64,000 bases of DNA from Simmondsia chinensis (taxonomy: Eukaryota; Streptophyta; Magnoliopsida; Caryophyllales; Simmondsiaceae), in the NCBI GenBank assembly GCA_018398585.1, contig JAGTTD010000008.1, positions 30,247,208-30,311,207 on the forward strand, written 5' to 3'. Of this stretch, positions 30,502-42,279 are shown piece after piece (position 1 is the first letter of the stretch; every line of letters begins with the position of its first letter). A program made the translations under genes and the position numbers. The notes below the pieces were generated by a model. The model was given only the letters and a program-made list of their open reading frames with translations, did not search any database and was not told the DNA's origin.

Positions 30502-33500
30502 ATGTATTCCTCTTCAATTGGTGAATCTATGGCTAGCAACCCAACCTCCTCCTCTCCACCCTCCCCGACAACCGTCGGCTCTTCCTCGGTACACCCATCA
30601 CCGACCTCCCAACCCATCGCCGGTCGACCGCCCATACCACCGACTCTCGGTTCTCTTCCTCCCATCGTCACCTCTACTCCCTTTACCGGGTACACCCATG
30701 GTATGTCCTTCCCCAATTACAGCTCTCAAAGTTTACTTTCTATACCTCTAGGTATTGATCATGCATCCTCGATCCTTGGCTTATCTCCTACCCCTCCCGG
30801 TTCCCTAGCCGTGCCCCTCTCTGGGTATCACCAACCGGTCCTCCCCTCGGCTTCCCTTCCCACATCGTCTTTCACAAGCCTAGTTACTATTAAACTTGGT
30901 ACCCCAACAGATTATCACGCCTGGCGTGAATAAGTCTCCATGCTCCTTCGTGCCCACCGCTTAATGGGCTTTCTTGATGGCTCTTTACCTTGCCCTCCTC
31001 CTCAAATTCAAACCCCGATTGGTGCATTCATCTCTAATCCTGACCATCAAACTTGGGTTTGAATTGATCAGAGTATTAGGGCCTGTCTCTCGGCCTCTCT
31101 CGCTCGCCTAGTCCTCAATGACATTATCCATCACCCAACCTCCAAGGCCATGTGGGATGCCCTCGCTAAGAGATTCCGTGACCACTCCCTTGCCAAAGAA
31201 TTTGACCTTTGCTCCCAACTTGTCACTCTCCGAAAAGATAACAAAACTATGACTGCCTACCTAAACGAGTTTAAGACCATTGCCAATAACCTTGCTGCCA
31301 TAGATTCTCCAGTCTCGAATCGTGAATTAATGCACTATGCCCTCTTTGGTCTTCCACCGGAATATGCGGCCTTCAGTACATTCACTCGTCAGTCCTCTCG
31401 GGATCTTCCCTTTGAGCGCCTTAAAACTGCACTACAGGATGAAGAAGCTGCCATCTCCCAGATTCAATCATGGTCTCCCTTCGATCACGCGCATGCCCTT
31501 GCCGCGTCAAGTGCGCCATCCGACTCGTCGAGTCACTGTCGGGGTCGTGGTAGTTGTGGGCGTAAGGGTCGTGGGCGCAACTCCAATCACCAAGGAGGTC
31601 AAGGGGGCCGTGGCGGGTCATACCATCAACTGCCGACCCCGGGGACAGGCATGGTCAACTCTAGAGCCGCACCCACTCCACCGCAACCTTGGTTCAACAA
31701 TACCGGCTATGCTCCTCGTCCATCGCAAGCAGGTATACTTGGTAGTGGTCCCGTTGTTTGTCAGATTTGTCATCAGGTTGGCCATGTTGCTTCTCTTTAC
31801 CCTCACCGCTTTGTTCAAACCGACCTCTCCCACTCCCTCTCTGCCTTGTTGGTTGCGAACTCTGCTAATCCTACGTGTACCCCGACTCTGGAGCATCTAA
31901 TCATATGACGGTATTTTAAAAAATATTTTGTCGTACACTGGTTTTAAATCTATTCAAGTTGGTAATGGATTCTTGTTACCTGTTACCCATACTAGCTCCT
32001 CTAAACTACGGGCTCCCAAGCATGATTTAAAACTATCTAACGTTCTTCTAGTGCTTGGTCTCACTTATAATCTTTTATCTGTTAAATAACTGTGTCGTGA
32101 CAACAACTACTGTGTTGAGTTTGACTCTTCCTCCTTTTGTGTTAAGGAGAAGGTACGGGGATGCCCCTACTCAAGATGCATAGTAGCGGTCCTCTACATG
32201 GCTTTTCTCCGCACGTCGCAGGGCTTGTTGCACAAACTGCACCTCCAGATCTGTGGCATCGGCGCCTAGGACATTTAGGTCACTCAGTTTTTGATGTTTT
32301 ACGTTCACGTTGTTTACTACATTCTACTTCTAGCTCTATTTCTCATTGCCAGGCTTGTTGTCTAGGTAAGTCTCGTCGATCACCGTTTACTCGTGTTTTA
32401 CATACAACAGCGCCTTTACAGTTAATTCATTCTGATGTTTGGCAATCTCCGGTTCAATCAACTTCGGCTTTACGTTATTATGTGATTTTTATTGATGACT
32501 ATTCTCGCTTCTCCTAGCTTTATCTGATGCAACGGAAAGACGAAGTGTACTCCATCTTCTCCGATTTTAAGGTTTTTGTTGAAAATCAGTTTTCCACTAC
32601 AATTAAGCGTTTTCAAAATGATGGAGGTCGTGAGTTTGACAACAGGCAAATGGCGGCCCTTTGTCGCACTCATGGTATTCACTTTCGTCTTTCATGTCCT
32701 AATACTCCACAGCAAAATGGAGTGGCGGAATGTAAGCATCAACATTTAAGTGAAATGGTACGGACCCTTCTACTTCAAGCCCAACTTCCTTTTGAATTTT
32801 GGGCAGAAGCCACGTGCACTGCCTGTTATATTATTAATCGGCTACCAACACCTCTTTGTCTCCCTTTGAAAAGCTTTTTCATCGAGCCCCTGCTTATAAC
32901 CCTTTTCGGGTCTTTGGGTGTGCTTGCTTTCCCAACATCACATCCCGTACCGCTCATAAATTAGCCCCGCGCTCTCTCCCTTGTTTTTTCCTCGAATATG
33001 CCGGCCGGTACAAAGGTTCCCGCTGTTTGGACCCCACTATTGGTTGTGTTCATATCAGTCGTCATGTGCATTTTGTTGAAAATGTTTTCCCATATCACAC
33101 GTTAGTGTCTAGTTGCACGGCGCCCTCGTCTAGTGGCCTTGTTGAGGCTCCCCTCCCCCTTCCCCTTCTCCCTGGTGCAGTGTCTACAGGCATCATGCCC
33201 TCAGTCCAGCCGGTTGCACCAGCCCTGGTTCCTGCTTCGGTCGGTGACATCGCAGGTGCTCGTGGGTCTCCTTCGCCTCACCCACGCGGTGCAGGCCCGT
33301 CAGCTCCAGGGGGCGTCTCGGGTGGCTCCTCACCCGCGCCCCTAGCCAGTCCCACCCTTACCTCTCAGCCTCTCTCTTATTCGGTCTCACGCCTGCGGTC
33401 CTGGAGGATTCCTCCTCTGTCCAGCGTGGCCACCCCATGCGTACTCGTCTTAAGGACGGTATTCGCAAGTCCAAGCACATCCTATCCCTCGGCTCAGTTG

Positions 33501-35038
33501 TTGTGATTCAGGAACCCACTTCTTTTTCTCGGGCTGTGAAAAACCCTCAGTGGCAGGAAGCCATGGCTGAGGAATTTAATGCTCTTAGTCAAAATCAAAC
33601 TTAGGATCTTGTACCTCCCTCCTCTTCTCATAATGTTGTTGGGAGCACTTGGAAATATGAGGTAAAGTATAAACCTGATGGTTCAGTTGATCGCTTCAAG
33701 GCTCGCCTTGTTGCCCAGGGCTTTCATCAACGTGAAGGCATTGATTACACCGAAACGTTTAGCCCTGTTGTAAAACCCACAACTATCAGGTTCATACTAG
33801 CTCTTACTGTTACAAAAACCTGGCACATTCGCCAACTTGATGTGAAAAACGCGTTTTTACGTGGTTTTTTGAATGATGAAGTGTACATGCGTCAGCCACC
33901 TGGCTTCATCCACCCTACGTTCCCTACGCATGTATGCCAACTACGCAAAGCCTTGTACGGCTTAAAATAGGGTCCCCGGGCCTGGTTTCACAGATTTAGC
34001 ACGTTCCTCTTCAGTCTTGGGTTCTACTGTAGTAAGGCAGATCCTTCCCTATTTATTCATCGCTCCCCTACCAGCATTGTGTGCCTTTTGCTCTATGTTG
34101 ATGATATCATCCTCACAAGCTCTAACCCTGCACTTCTTAATCAACTAACCGCCTTCCTATCCACTCAATTCGCTATGAAAGACCTCGGTCTGCTCCACTA
34201 TTTCCTCGGTATTGAGGCCAAACGATCCCGCCATGGCCTTTTCCTCTCTCAGCACAAATATACCTGGGACCTTCTTCGCAAGCATGACATGCTTGAGGCC
34301 AAACCTGTACAAACATCGATACCAACCCGAGCACAACCCTCTTTGACCGATGGGGACCTCCTAGCCGATCCCACCGAGTTCCGCAGTGCAATGGGTGCAC
34401 TCCAGTACTTAACCATGACCCGTCCCGACATATGCTTTGCGGTTAACCGTGTGTCCCAGTTCATGCATGCTCCCACGAGGTCTCATTAGCAAATGGTTAA
34501 GCGCATCCTACGATACCTCAAGCTCACTCTTGATCACGGTCTTACCATCACTCCTGGGTCTTACACATCAGTCACCACTTATGCTGATACTAATTGGGGT
34601 GGTTGTTCTGATATGCGACGCTCTACTACAGGTTTCGCTCTCTTCCTTGGTCCTAATCTCATCTCCTGGCGTGCTAAGAAGCAGCCTACAGTTGCGAAGT
34701 CTACCACTGAGTCTAAGTATCATGCTGTTGCCAAATTGTAGCAGAGTGTGACTGGAACCGATACTTGATGCGTGATTTAGGTCTGCAGTCCGATTCTTAT
34801 TTACTGTGATAACGTGTCTGCCACTTACCTTGCTGCAAATCCTATCTCTAATGATCGTAGCAAACATGTTGATGTCGAATGTCACTATGTCCGTGAAAAG
34901 GTTGTCAATGGTGACATCCAGGTTCGATTTACTCCTACTACCAAGCAGGTTGCTGATATTTTTATGAAAGGGTTGGCTATTGCTTGCTTCCACTACCACA
35001 AAGCCAATCTGCACGTTGGTCCCCCAAGTACAGATTGA
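30502..35038 (+). pseudogene. Copia-2 gag-pol polyprotein, broken
   Basis: Gag begins at about 30502 (SSS/P-rich start), meets stops at 30931 and 31063, and continues at 31150-31908 with a UBN2-type block (MWDALAKRF, MTAYLNEFKTIANNL). A zinc knuckle reads CQICHQVGHVASLYPH, with Tyr where the last Cys should be. Integrase follows: LWHRRLGHLG (32161-32517), FIDDYSRFS then a stop, NDGGREFDN and PQQNGVAE (32527-32964), and a frameshift to 32856-33506. RT covers about 33560-34490 (stops near 33604 and 33968) and includes LLLYVDDIILTSS at about 34082. RNase H follows (KSTTESKYHAVAK, 34493-34741), and then the C-terminal end to 35038 (ADIFMKG). Protease is not clearly preserved. Too many breaks for function. 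Confidence 0.92.
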
Positions 35039-35045
35039 GAGGGCA

Positions 35046-35177
35046 TATTAGGATAATAAAGTTGTTTATATTATTATTAGCCCTTGGGCTTTCTTGTAAT
35101 TATATTTTCCTTTATTTTTCTATATATATGATACCTCAACACCCTGTTGGATATGTTACCGTAACTTAACTCTCACA
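35046..35177 (+). repeat. Copia-2 3' LTR (132 bp)
   Basis: Begins TATTAGGATAATAAAG and ends ACTCTCACA, preceded by a purine tract and followed by the target duplication AAAGT. Confidence 0.92.
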
Positions 35178-35416
35178 AAAGTGACTCTGAGAAACTAATC
35201 GAAAGATCTAAAACCAACAATATTCGCTTGCAAACCAACATAATTTATTTCATAATCAATTACTCCCATGACTTTCAGCAATAATTTCCGCACAACTAAC
35301 CCCTATGAACTAAGAACCAACAAAACCCTACTTGGAACCAAATATTCAAGTAAATAGCCTTCTTTTTCAATATTAACATAATTTAAGTATAAGGAATGAA
35401 ATGAGCCGCTTCAATA

Positions 35417-35500
35417 TCCGCGTGAGGGGGCATCGTTAAGAGAATAAAATCATTATTGGGTCTTCACCTGTTACCTTAAGCTTTCGAGAAAGTCGATTTT
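35417..35500 (+). repeat. TRIM LTR fragment in the DREB2 leader intron
   Basis: CCGCGTGAGGGGGCATCGTTAAGAGAATAAAAT followed by TCTTCACCTG and TTAAGCTTTCG matches the end of the interior plus the 3' LTR of the TRIM at 19728-20020 (GCGTGAGGGGGCATGTTAGAGTATAAAA). Only this end remains. Confidence 0.55.
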
Positions 35501-35724
35501 TTGATAAATATATCAAATTATAAAATCATTCATGAACCTTAGTGTATAATTTTAAACTTTTAATACAGTCGGTTTCTCTGACAAGAAACACGAGATTCCA
35601 CACCAAATAATTAAAAAAACAGAGCAAATAATGCTATCAAACCAAAACTATTCAATAAAACAACTACAACCACGCACAAAAAGTTAAAAAATTTTCATCC
35701 CAAAAGGAGTCATAGTCCACCAAC

Positions 35725-35945
35725 CTTTGAAAAATCTTCGATAACAAGATCTCTTCTCCTTGAAGATCTTTCGCCTCGATTGAAATCTTAACTCTCAATC
35801 ACTCCAAGTAACTCGGAAATTGATTTGAATTTGCTCGATAAATATAAATTAATCCGTGCTTCCGATTCGCGAGTGATTCTTAAGTTTTGGAGTTAGGGTT
35901 CTTGAGAAGAAGTTGAAGTGAGCAAACAAGTTGAAGAAAATTCCT
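35725..35945 (-). promoter_or_regulatory. Inferred DREB2 5'-leader exon (non-coding)
   Basis: On the minus strand this about 220-nt stretch follows a TATA-like region and contains no ATG at all. It is rich in CTTCAA and TCTTC words, and stops at a possible splice donor CAAAG|GTTGG. The first ATG on that strand occurs only after the donor. If spliced to 29560, the first start codon in the mRNA is that of the DREB2 protein. The upstream limit (transcription start) is estimated from the TATA position. Confidence 0.5.
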
Positions 35946-35967
35946 GGCAAGGAAGAGAGCTTTAGCC

Positions 35968-35992
35968 TTATATATATATATATATATAATAT
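35968..35992 (-). promoter_or_regulatory. TATA-like (TA)n tract, candidate DREB2 core promoter
   Basis: The minus strand reads ATTATATATATATATATATA and then AAGGCTAAAGC, about 25-30 bp ahead of the inferred leader exon. A TA microsatellite in the TATA position could vary in length between individuals. Confidence 0.5.
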
Positions 35993-36134
35993 GAGGGATA
36001 TTTATAGCCTTGCACCATAATATTTCCTTGTATTGACTAAGGGTGAGAAAAAATATATGAAAATTAAAAAACTTGAAACCGGACTAGTTCTATTTGAAAA
36101 ATCAAGTAAAATTGGGGTACAAAAATAACAATTC

Positions 36135-36230
36135 CAGTATCTCAAAGGTTCCCGCAAAAGCGAGGTATGGGAGTAGATGTAATGCAGCTTTTTTCCTTCG
36201 GGGTGTCTAAAATTGAGGTAGAGTTTCAAG
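36135..36230 (-). repeat. Decayed SINE/RTE-type tail upstream of DREB2
   Basis: Minus strand: TTGAAACTCTACC, GACACCCCGAAGG, GCTGCATTACATC, GCGGGAACC, GATACTGG, the same block order as the SINE tails at 18204 and 23819 but with many changes. It lies about 150-250 bp upstream of the inferred DREB2 TATA region. Confidence 0.5.
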
Positions 36231-38708
36231 AAATTTACTTGAATTTTCTATTTTCTAGTGTTATATTTGAACTTCTAAAAATTTTCAATATCTTCTTAAT
36301 GTAACGCTGTTAATATTTATTAGTTTAAGGATTTAATTTTTTATTTCAAAAAAATGCTTTAAAAATTACAATACATATTAAAATTATCTTAAAAAATTTT
36401 AGATGTTTTAGAAAATAATTATATGTATTATAAAAATATACAAAATTTAATAAATATTTAAATATAATTTAAATGAGATAAAACATTATTAAACATAAGT
36501 ATCTAAAATATTTTTTGAATATATGAAATAGTCTAAAATTTTTAAGATTATTTTAAATCTAAATATCAAACTCTTTAGTACTTTTTTGATAATATATTTT
36601 TCAAGTACTGATAGGTTTTTAAAATATGGCAAAACTTAAATTTATCTACATTTAGGATAACTCAAATATATTTTTCTTTTTATAATAATTTTTAATTTTT
36701 AAAATGTTTTAAATAACTTGTATTATGTTTGAATATATTAAACTTTTTCTAGAAATATTTAAATTATATTTCTAAATATTTCAAGTATTTTTTAAAATAT
36801 TAAATTTTTTTTATATTTAAATATAATCCCGATCCAAATATTTAAATATTATAAATTTTAAAAACTATTACTCCAAATTTTTGAATTATTTTTTAAAAAA
36901 AAAAATCATGTTAGCAAAAACTGACAAATATTCATAATGTTATATTAAGATTAGACATTTTAAATTATTAGAAGTTCAAGTGTGACACTAAAAAAAACTA
37001 AGAATCCCTTTTTTTTTTTTTACCGCACCCAAAATTTATGTGGTTTTTAGTAAAAATTCCAATCCAAATACGTGAGAAACTAAATCAAACCCTATCTGAG
37101 AAAGAACATCCTATTAGGGTCTGGCTCATTGAATTATGAATATGAATTTTGATGCGGGTAAAACTTTGAAGAATTTTCTAGTACCTGATCGATCCAATAG
37201 TCTTTACTAAATATTTATACATTAGAATAGTTGATTATATATGTCAATAAATTACAACAATAATTTAACTTAAATTTGACCGAAGGACTAAATGACATAA
37301 TTGAATTGTAGAAAGACTAAATTGATGCAATTAAAAATACAAGAACTAAATTAATAACATGAGAAAAGTATAGGGATCATTAGTATAAATAATCTTTTTT
37401 TATTATTTTTATTATAGTTGTTCATATTATTTTAATATAAACTATAGGATAAATTATACTTCAAAATTTTGAGGTTTTTATGAAATTATCTTATAGTTTG
37501 TAAATTTTGTATTTAAATCTTTTGATCTTACAGTTATAGCCGAATAAGTTTTTAGTCCTTTAATCAGTATTCATTTTGGTTGAATTTTATAAAAAAATAG
37601 GACACTGCAATAGGAAGAGGTAATATCATATAATAGAAAGGTAACATAAATGGAATTTTAGACAAAAATTTGGCGTACTTTTAGCGGCTAAAAGATTTAG
37701 AAACACATTATAAAATTTTAAAAATAAATTTTGCAAACTCTAAAATATGTAAATCTATATATTAAAATTTAATAATATAGCATCCTTCCTTAGGAAGATA
37801 TTTTTTTAGGATTATTTGCATTAAAAGTTGATGTATCTTTTTTATGTGTTAGTTTAGTTATTATATTTTTAGTTATGTCAATTTAATCTTTTTACAATTT
37901 ATATTGTGTTAACTTAATCCGTTAGTCAAATTTAAGTTACATTATTAACATATTTTTTACAATAAAAATAATATTAAATGTAAGTAACCTACTATAAATT
38001 TACCAATTAACTTAATTTAATCTAATCTATAGCAAAATTTTTAAAAATTTAATTGACAACTTAATATAAGTCTTATTCCAAAATCTAAATTGACCAAAAA
38101 TATTAATAGTAGACGAACTAGATTTACATACTTCTTTCTTACATTCGGTGATGACATGGCGACCGCTTGGCGTTTGAACGGAGCAGAATTCGCCACGTGG
38201 CAAAGAACTTTCTAGAACTACGTGGGCATTCTTCCGGTTCGGCCTAAATGTTTCCTCTTTCTGCTAATTAGTGTGTTTTCTCCCTTTTGCCCTCCTATAT
38301 CAGCATAAACTCCAAGATTGCCATTTTCGCCTCTCCACTCTCATTACTCCTTTCCCCACCATTTTAACTAGCTCTATGTTTGTGATATGTATTTAAATTA
38401 GATATTTAAATATATAATATCATAATAGTTTAAGAAGTAGCATCGCGAGTCTTGCTTAGTGAGAGGGGTGACTCCATAAATAGGGATAGTGTTGTACTAA
38501 CAAAGAATCCTCTGAAATCAAATGATCTTTTGATTTCTTTTTCCTTCACTGTTTTTTAGTCTATTTCCTTTATTGTAGGTTTGGTAAAATATTATTTTCG
38601 GTAAGCAGTTAGTTATTTGAATAGTTAGACGGTAAATATTATGATTGGTGAAGTTTCATAATTGACATTTTTACCAACTTTGAGGATTAATGCCCTCCCA
38701 CTTGAAAA
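36231..38708. other. Very AT-rich gap with MITE-like fragments
   Basis: No coding region. Fragments near 37250-37410 (AAGGACTAAATGACATAATTG, AAGACTAAATTGATGCAATT) and 37805-38110 (GGATTATTTGCATTAAAAG, GTCAATTTAATC) resemble the MITE at 41999-45017. CCACGTGG-type sequence occurs near 38190-38200. Otherwise nothing recognised. Confidence 0.45.
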
Positions 38709-41629
38709 TAGAGGTGGCCGCGAGCCGAGTTAGGCCGGGTCCGAGACTAGGTCAGAACCACGCCAGCCTCCCGCCCCCTTTATATATATATACATACATA
38801 TATATATAACATACTTTATAATTATAATAGTATTTTATAAAATTATAAAAATATATATATAATTTATTGATAAATAATATAATATATAAATACAATATAA
38901 GACAATCATAATTATAAATATATTTAATAAAATAAAATATATAATAAATTGTCAAAAAAATACAACTATAATATATGATACCACTATTTAAAATTACAAA
39001 TATATTTTACAAAAGAAAATATATTATAAAAAATAGAATTATAATAATATAAATAACTTAGTCTAAACTTACCGCGGTTGGTGCGAGACTTGCTGTAATG
39101 GTGCTACGGTCGTCTTCTTCATCGCTTGATGAATCCGAGTTCAGTCAGTCTTGGTCTCTATTCGCTGCAGCCATCTAGTCCTTCAGACACACCAACATTT
39201 TTAAGGTGGATGGTGCTAGTTTAGCTCTTTTTAATCCAAACAATCTACCACCTGTACTAAAAGCACACTCCGATGCTATTAAAGACACCGGACACATTAG
39301 TACATCACATATCATGGTGGAAAGTACAAGATATTGGGTTTTATTACAATACCACCATTACAAAATATCAAAATATAGATTTTTCTGTGTCGGTTGAAGT
39401 CGAGCATAGGCGAATGCAAGTAAAAATTTAGCTCATCATATGGCGTGGGACATTGTTTGGGCTTTGACCGGTTTAACGTATCCCGTGCATATAATTTTCC
39501 TTTAGAAGAGGACGAAAAAGATGATGTGGAAGAAACATTTGGATTATCAGATGATAATCTTAGAGCATACACAGAAAATAAATTACGTAAATTTTCAACT
39601 TCCGCAATAAAATATGCTACATCATAAGTTGGATTTAATTTGTCATAAAAATATTGTGCAAATAATTGCAAACCCACAAGTTTACTATGTAGATCAAAAA
39701 TGGTGCTAATACAATATGCGAATGGTAATTCAAAATAATATTTAAAAAAATTTTACCTCATGGCGGAAATAGGGCCCCGCAACACGGGGTTGGAGGAGAT
39801 CTCTACCATCCAAGCAGCAATATATACCAGTCTAAATATTGCTTGTGTAATGGTTAGATAATAACATCCAAAACCATATCGTAGCATTTTTAAAAATAAC
39901 AAAAAAATGTACAGACTTTATTAATTATATTCCAATCTACACATTTGAAATTAAAATCCTTTAGTTCAGAAGGATGTTGCTGTACAAATTCAATCAAGAT
40001 ATTTTTATATGACATTATTCTTTTTAACATATCAACCGTGAATGACCACATATTTTGTGTATCTAATTTAATTTTTTAAAAAGGAATGCCATGTGTGTCA
40101 CAAAAAAGTTTAAATTTTCTTTGCCTAATTCCTGATGTCTTAATTGCTTTAGCTACTTCTCTTAAGGAAGTAAGAGAAACATGTATAAGTTGCAAATCAT
40201 CCATTACTATTAGATACAGTATATGACAGTACAATGTCAATGAAAATATTTTCCATCTAATATGGGCCTCATATGCCAAATTAATTATTGATGCATCGCT
40301 GTTAGTAGCATTATCAAAAGTAATGGTGAAAATTTTGCGATCTATCCCCCACTCATGGCATTGCCTCCATAATGGCACCCGTGATTACATGAGCAGTGTG
40401 GGGATATTCAAGTAGGTAAAAATGAATTATTCATTTTTTGCATAACATAGAAAGAATCAATTCAATATGCCATTATGCACAAGAAAGGTACACCGGGTTT
40501 CGACTTCCACGTGTCCGACGTCAACGAGAACATACTTGTGTTGGCCTTTAAAATATCTTGAAGCTCATTTTTCATATTTATAAATTCTTTAAATGCATCC
40601 CGCTTCAAAGTGCTCAGAGGAGACCCTTAGAGCGGCGGGGTTGAACGCGGTTTGACAATACTGGATGAATTTAGGGTCTTCGCCGATAGTAAACGACCTT
40701 TTAGTCCTAATGACGTATCTCATTAATTCGCATCTATTAGTTTCTTATGTAAACCTAAAGTTAGCAAGCGCAACAATTGCTTGTTGTACGAGAGTTTTTT
40801 GGGTTTTATCTGTATTTAATTCGGGGTGGCTTTTTAGTAAGTGTTTTTTTAAAGTGTCAGTTCCACTACCATGTGGATGACTGAAAACTCTTCGAGAATC
40901 ACATAATGTATAATATGCTTTATTATGTTTACGATCTAGTGTAAAGTGGTTCCGTACATGGCTGGTATTACGTCTACTACTTGTGCGAGTTTCAGTTTCA
41001 TCGGTGGTGGGTGTGGTTTCAGTTTGAGAACAACCCAGATCACCCAATTCAAGATAATTCTGCTCATGGTGCTGCTTGTGTTACCAATTTAAGGTGTTTG
41101 TGTAGGGAGGTGACGGACCTGGTTCTAAAAAAGTCTATTCCTTGGTATTAAGCTCAACTACTCTAGGGACTTTAGGGGGTCGAGAAGAGCTAGAACTAGA
41201 TCGACCAGCTCCAAATGAAGATGAATTGTGTGCCATAATATTAGTAATTTATAATTATAAAATGTACGTAAGAATGCAAGTTAGGTAAATAAAAATGACA
41301 AATAAATATCGATACTAATTTTACCAAAAAGAAAACTGAAGTTTGAATTTTTACAAGCTTTTACGAGCAAGACATAGCTGAAAATTTGAACTTGAGAGAT
41401 TTAGAGCAAATAATTGTATGTAAGTAAGTAGATAAAAAAAAATTGGAGAGACTGTCCTGTGGTGAGATGAAAAAATAAGGTTAGTATTTATAGGGAAAAA
41501 ATAAATTTTTTTTTAATTATATCCCAACGGCTCAAGTTGGGGGCAGAAGCCTGCCCGAGCCTCCTCCAAATTGAGGAGGCTAGAGGCCCAACCCATTTTC
41601 GGGCCGACCTGGTCCGTTTGTCACCTGTG
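38709..41629 (-). mobile_element. hAT transposon 1, with 8-bp TSD CTTGAAAA
   Basis: Flanked by CTTGAAAA at 38701-38708 and 41630-41637. The left end is TAGAGGTGGCC; the right end inverted is CACAGGTGAC, so the terminal repeats are imperfect. It contains a decayed transposase on the minus strand and is related to the hAT at 50775. Confidence 0.88.
39230..41236 (-). pseudogene. hAT transposase (BED finger type), decayed copy 1
   Basis: Starts MAHNSSSFGAG at 41236, like the better-preserved copy at 53326, but an in-frame stop comes early (NTKE*). The block 40745-41047 holds the BED zinc-finger remnant, in which the first Cys of the C-x2-C pair is Tyr (YYTLCDS) and the rest reads HPHGSGTDTLKKHLLKSH. 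Block 40076-40378 has IDRKIFTITFDNATNSDA, near the conserved WGIxxKIxTITLDNAxxND of plant hATs. Block 39312-39677 has FAQYFYDKLNPTYDVAYFI. The hAT dimerisation end is not clean. It cannot encode an active enzyme. Confidence 0.82.
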
Positions 41630-41637
41630 CTTGAAAA

Positions 41638-41998
41638 GTTAAAGAATGTAGCTTTTTCTTCTCAAAAGCTAGCTGTGGAAAAGAAAATTGTATTTTACAC
41701 AAAAAGAAAAGAAAATTGTATTATTTTTCAATAATTTATATTTATATTATATATTTATTAGAAGTTTCTCCTTTCAAAAGCCTCTAATCTCTTGTCCTTG
41801 AATTTTTAGGTTATCATTTTACTTTTCCTCTCTTAAATCTCTACTTCCCATCTATATCTATATCCATAAAAGATGTTTAATTTACGATAAAATCAACTTT
41901 TTTCTCGTAATTTTAATCTACATAAGTCATTACGTAGTGATTATGTAAATAATATAATCTATTAATTATAACAAATATATATAATTACTTAAAATTTA
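41638..41998. other. Gap with no recognised feature
   Basis: AT-rich, no domain-bearing frame. Confidence 0.4.
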
Positions 41999-42279
41999 GG
42001 TTATTTATACTAATACTCCTTGTATTTTGTTCATTGTGTCAATTTAGTCCATCTACAATAGATATTGTATCAATTTTGTTCCTAGAGTAAAATTTATGTT
42101 AAGTTTTTAATAAAATTTTTAATAGTTAGACCATAGGTTAGGTTAAATTGAGTCAAATGGTGGATTTTTAGTAAACAATTTGCATCTAAAGTAATTGTAC
42201 CACAAAAAAATTATGTCAATAACTTAATTTGAATTTGAGTGAAGGACCAAATTGACATAATTTGAATTGCAAAGGGACT

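Larger units (their letters stand above)
30156..35182 (+). mobile_element. Copia LTR retrotransposon 2 (short-LTR, Ale/Retrofit-like), with TSD AAAGT
   Basis: LTRs of 132 bp at 30161-30292 and 35046-35177 are flanked by AAAGT at 30156-30160 and 35178-35182. The primer site TGGTATCAGAACC (30293-30305) follows the left LTR with no spacer. A purine tract GATTGAGAGGGCA precedes the right LTR. Both LTRs begin TATTAGG where TG would be usual, and end CTCACA. By hand count they differ at about 14 of 132 positions, so this insertion is older than Copia-1. It is on the plus strand, antisense to DREB2, inside the inferred leader intron. Confidence 0.93.
29561..35724 (-). other. Inferred DREB2 5'-UTR intron, expanded by transposons
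   Basis: Acceptor: minus strand TTGATTTTGCTAG at 29561, preceded by pyrimidine-rich TTCTTCTCTTCTTG. Donor: CAAAG|GTTGG at 35724. The donor matches the consensus only moderately. Arabidopsis DREB2A also has an intron in its leader. Without the 5-kb Copia element the intron would be about 1.1 kb. It also holds a GAGCTCG-type repeat fragment (29731-29950) and a TRIM LTR fragment (35417-35500). Transcript evidence is needed to fix the splice sites. Confidence 0.55.

Noticed and set aside
30518..30751. Proline-rich alternative frame at the start of Copia-2
   Set aside because: It is a frame shadow of the Ser/Pro-rich gag start.
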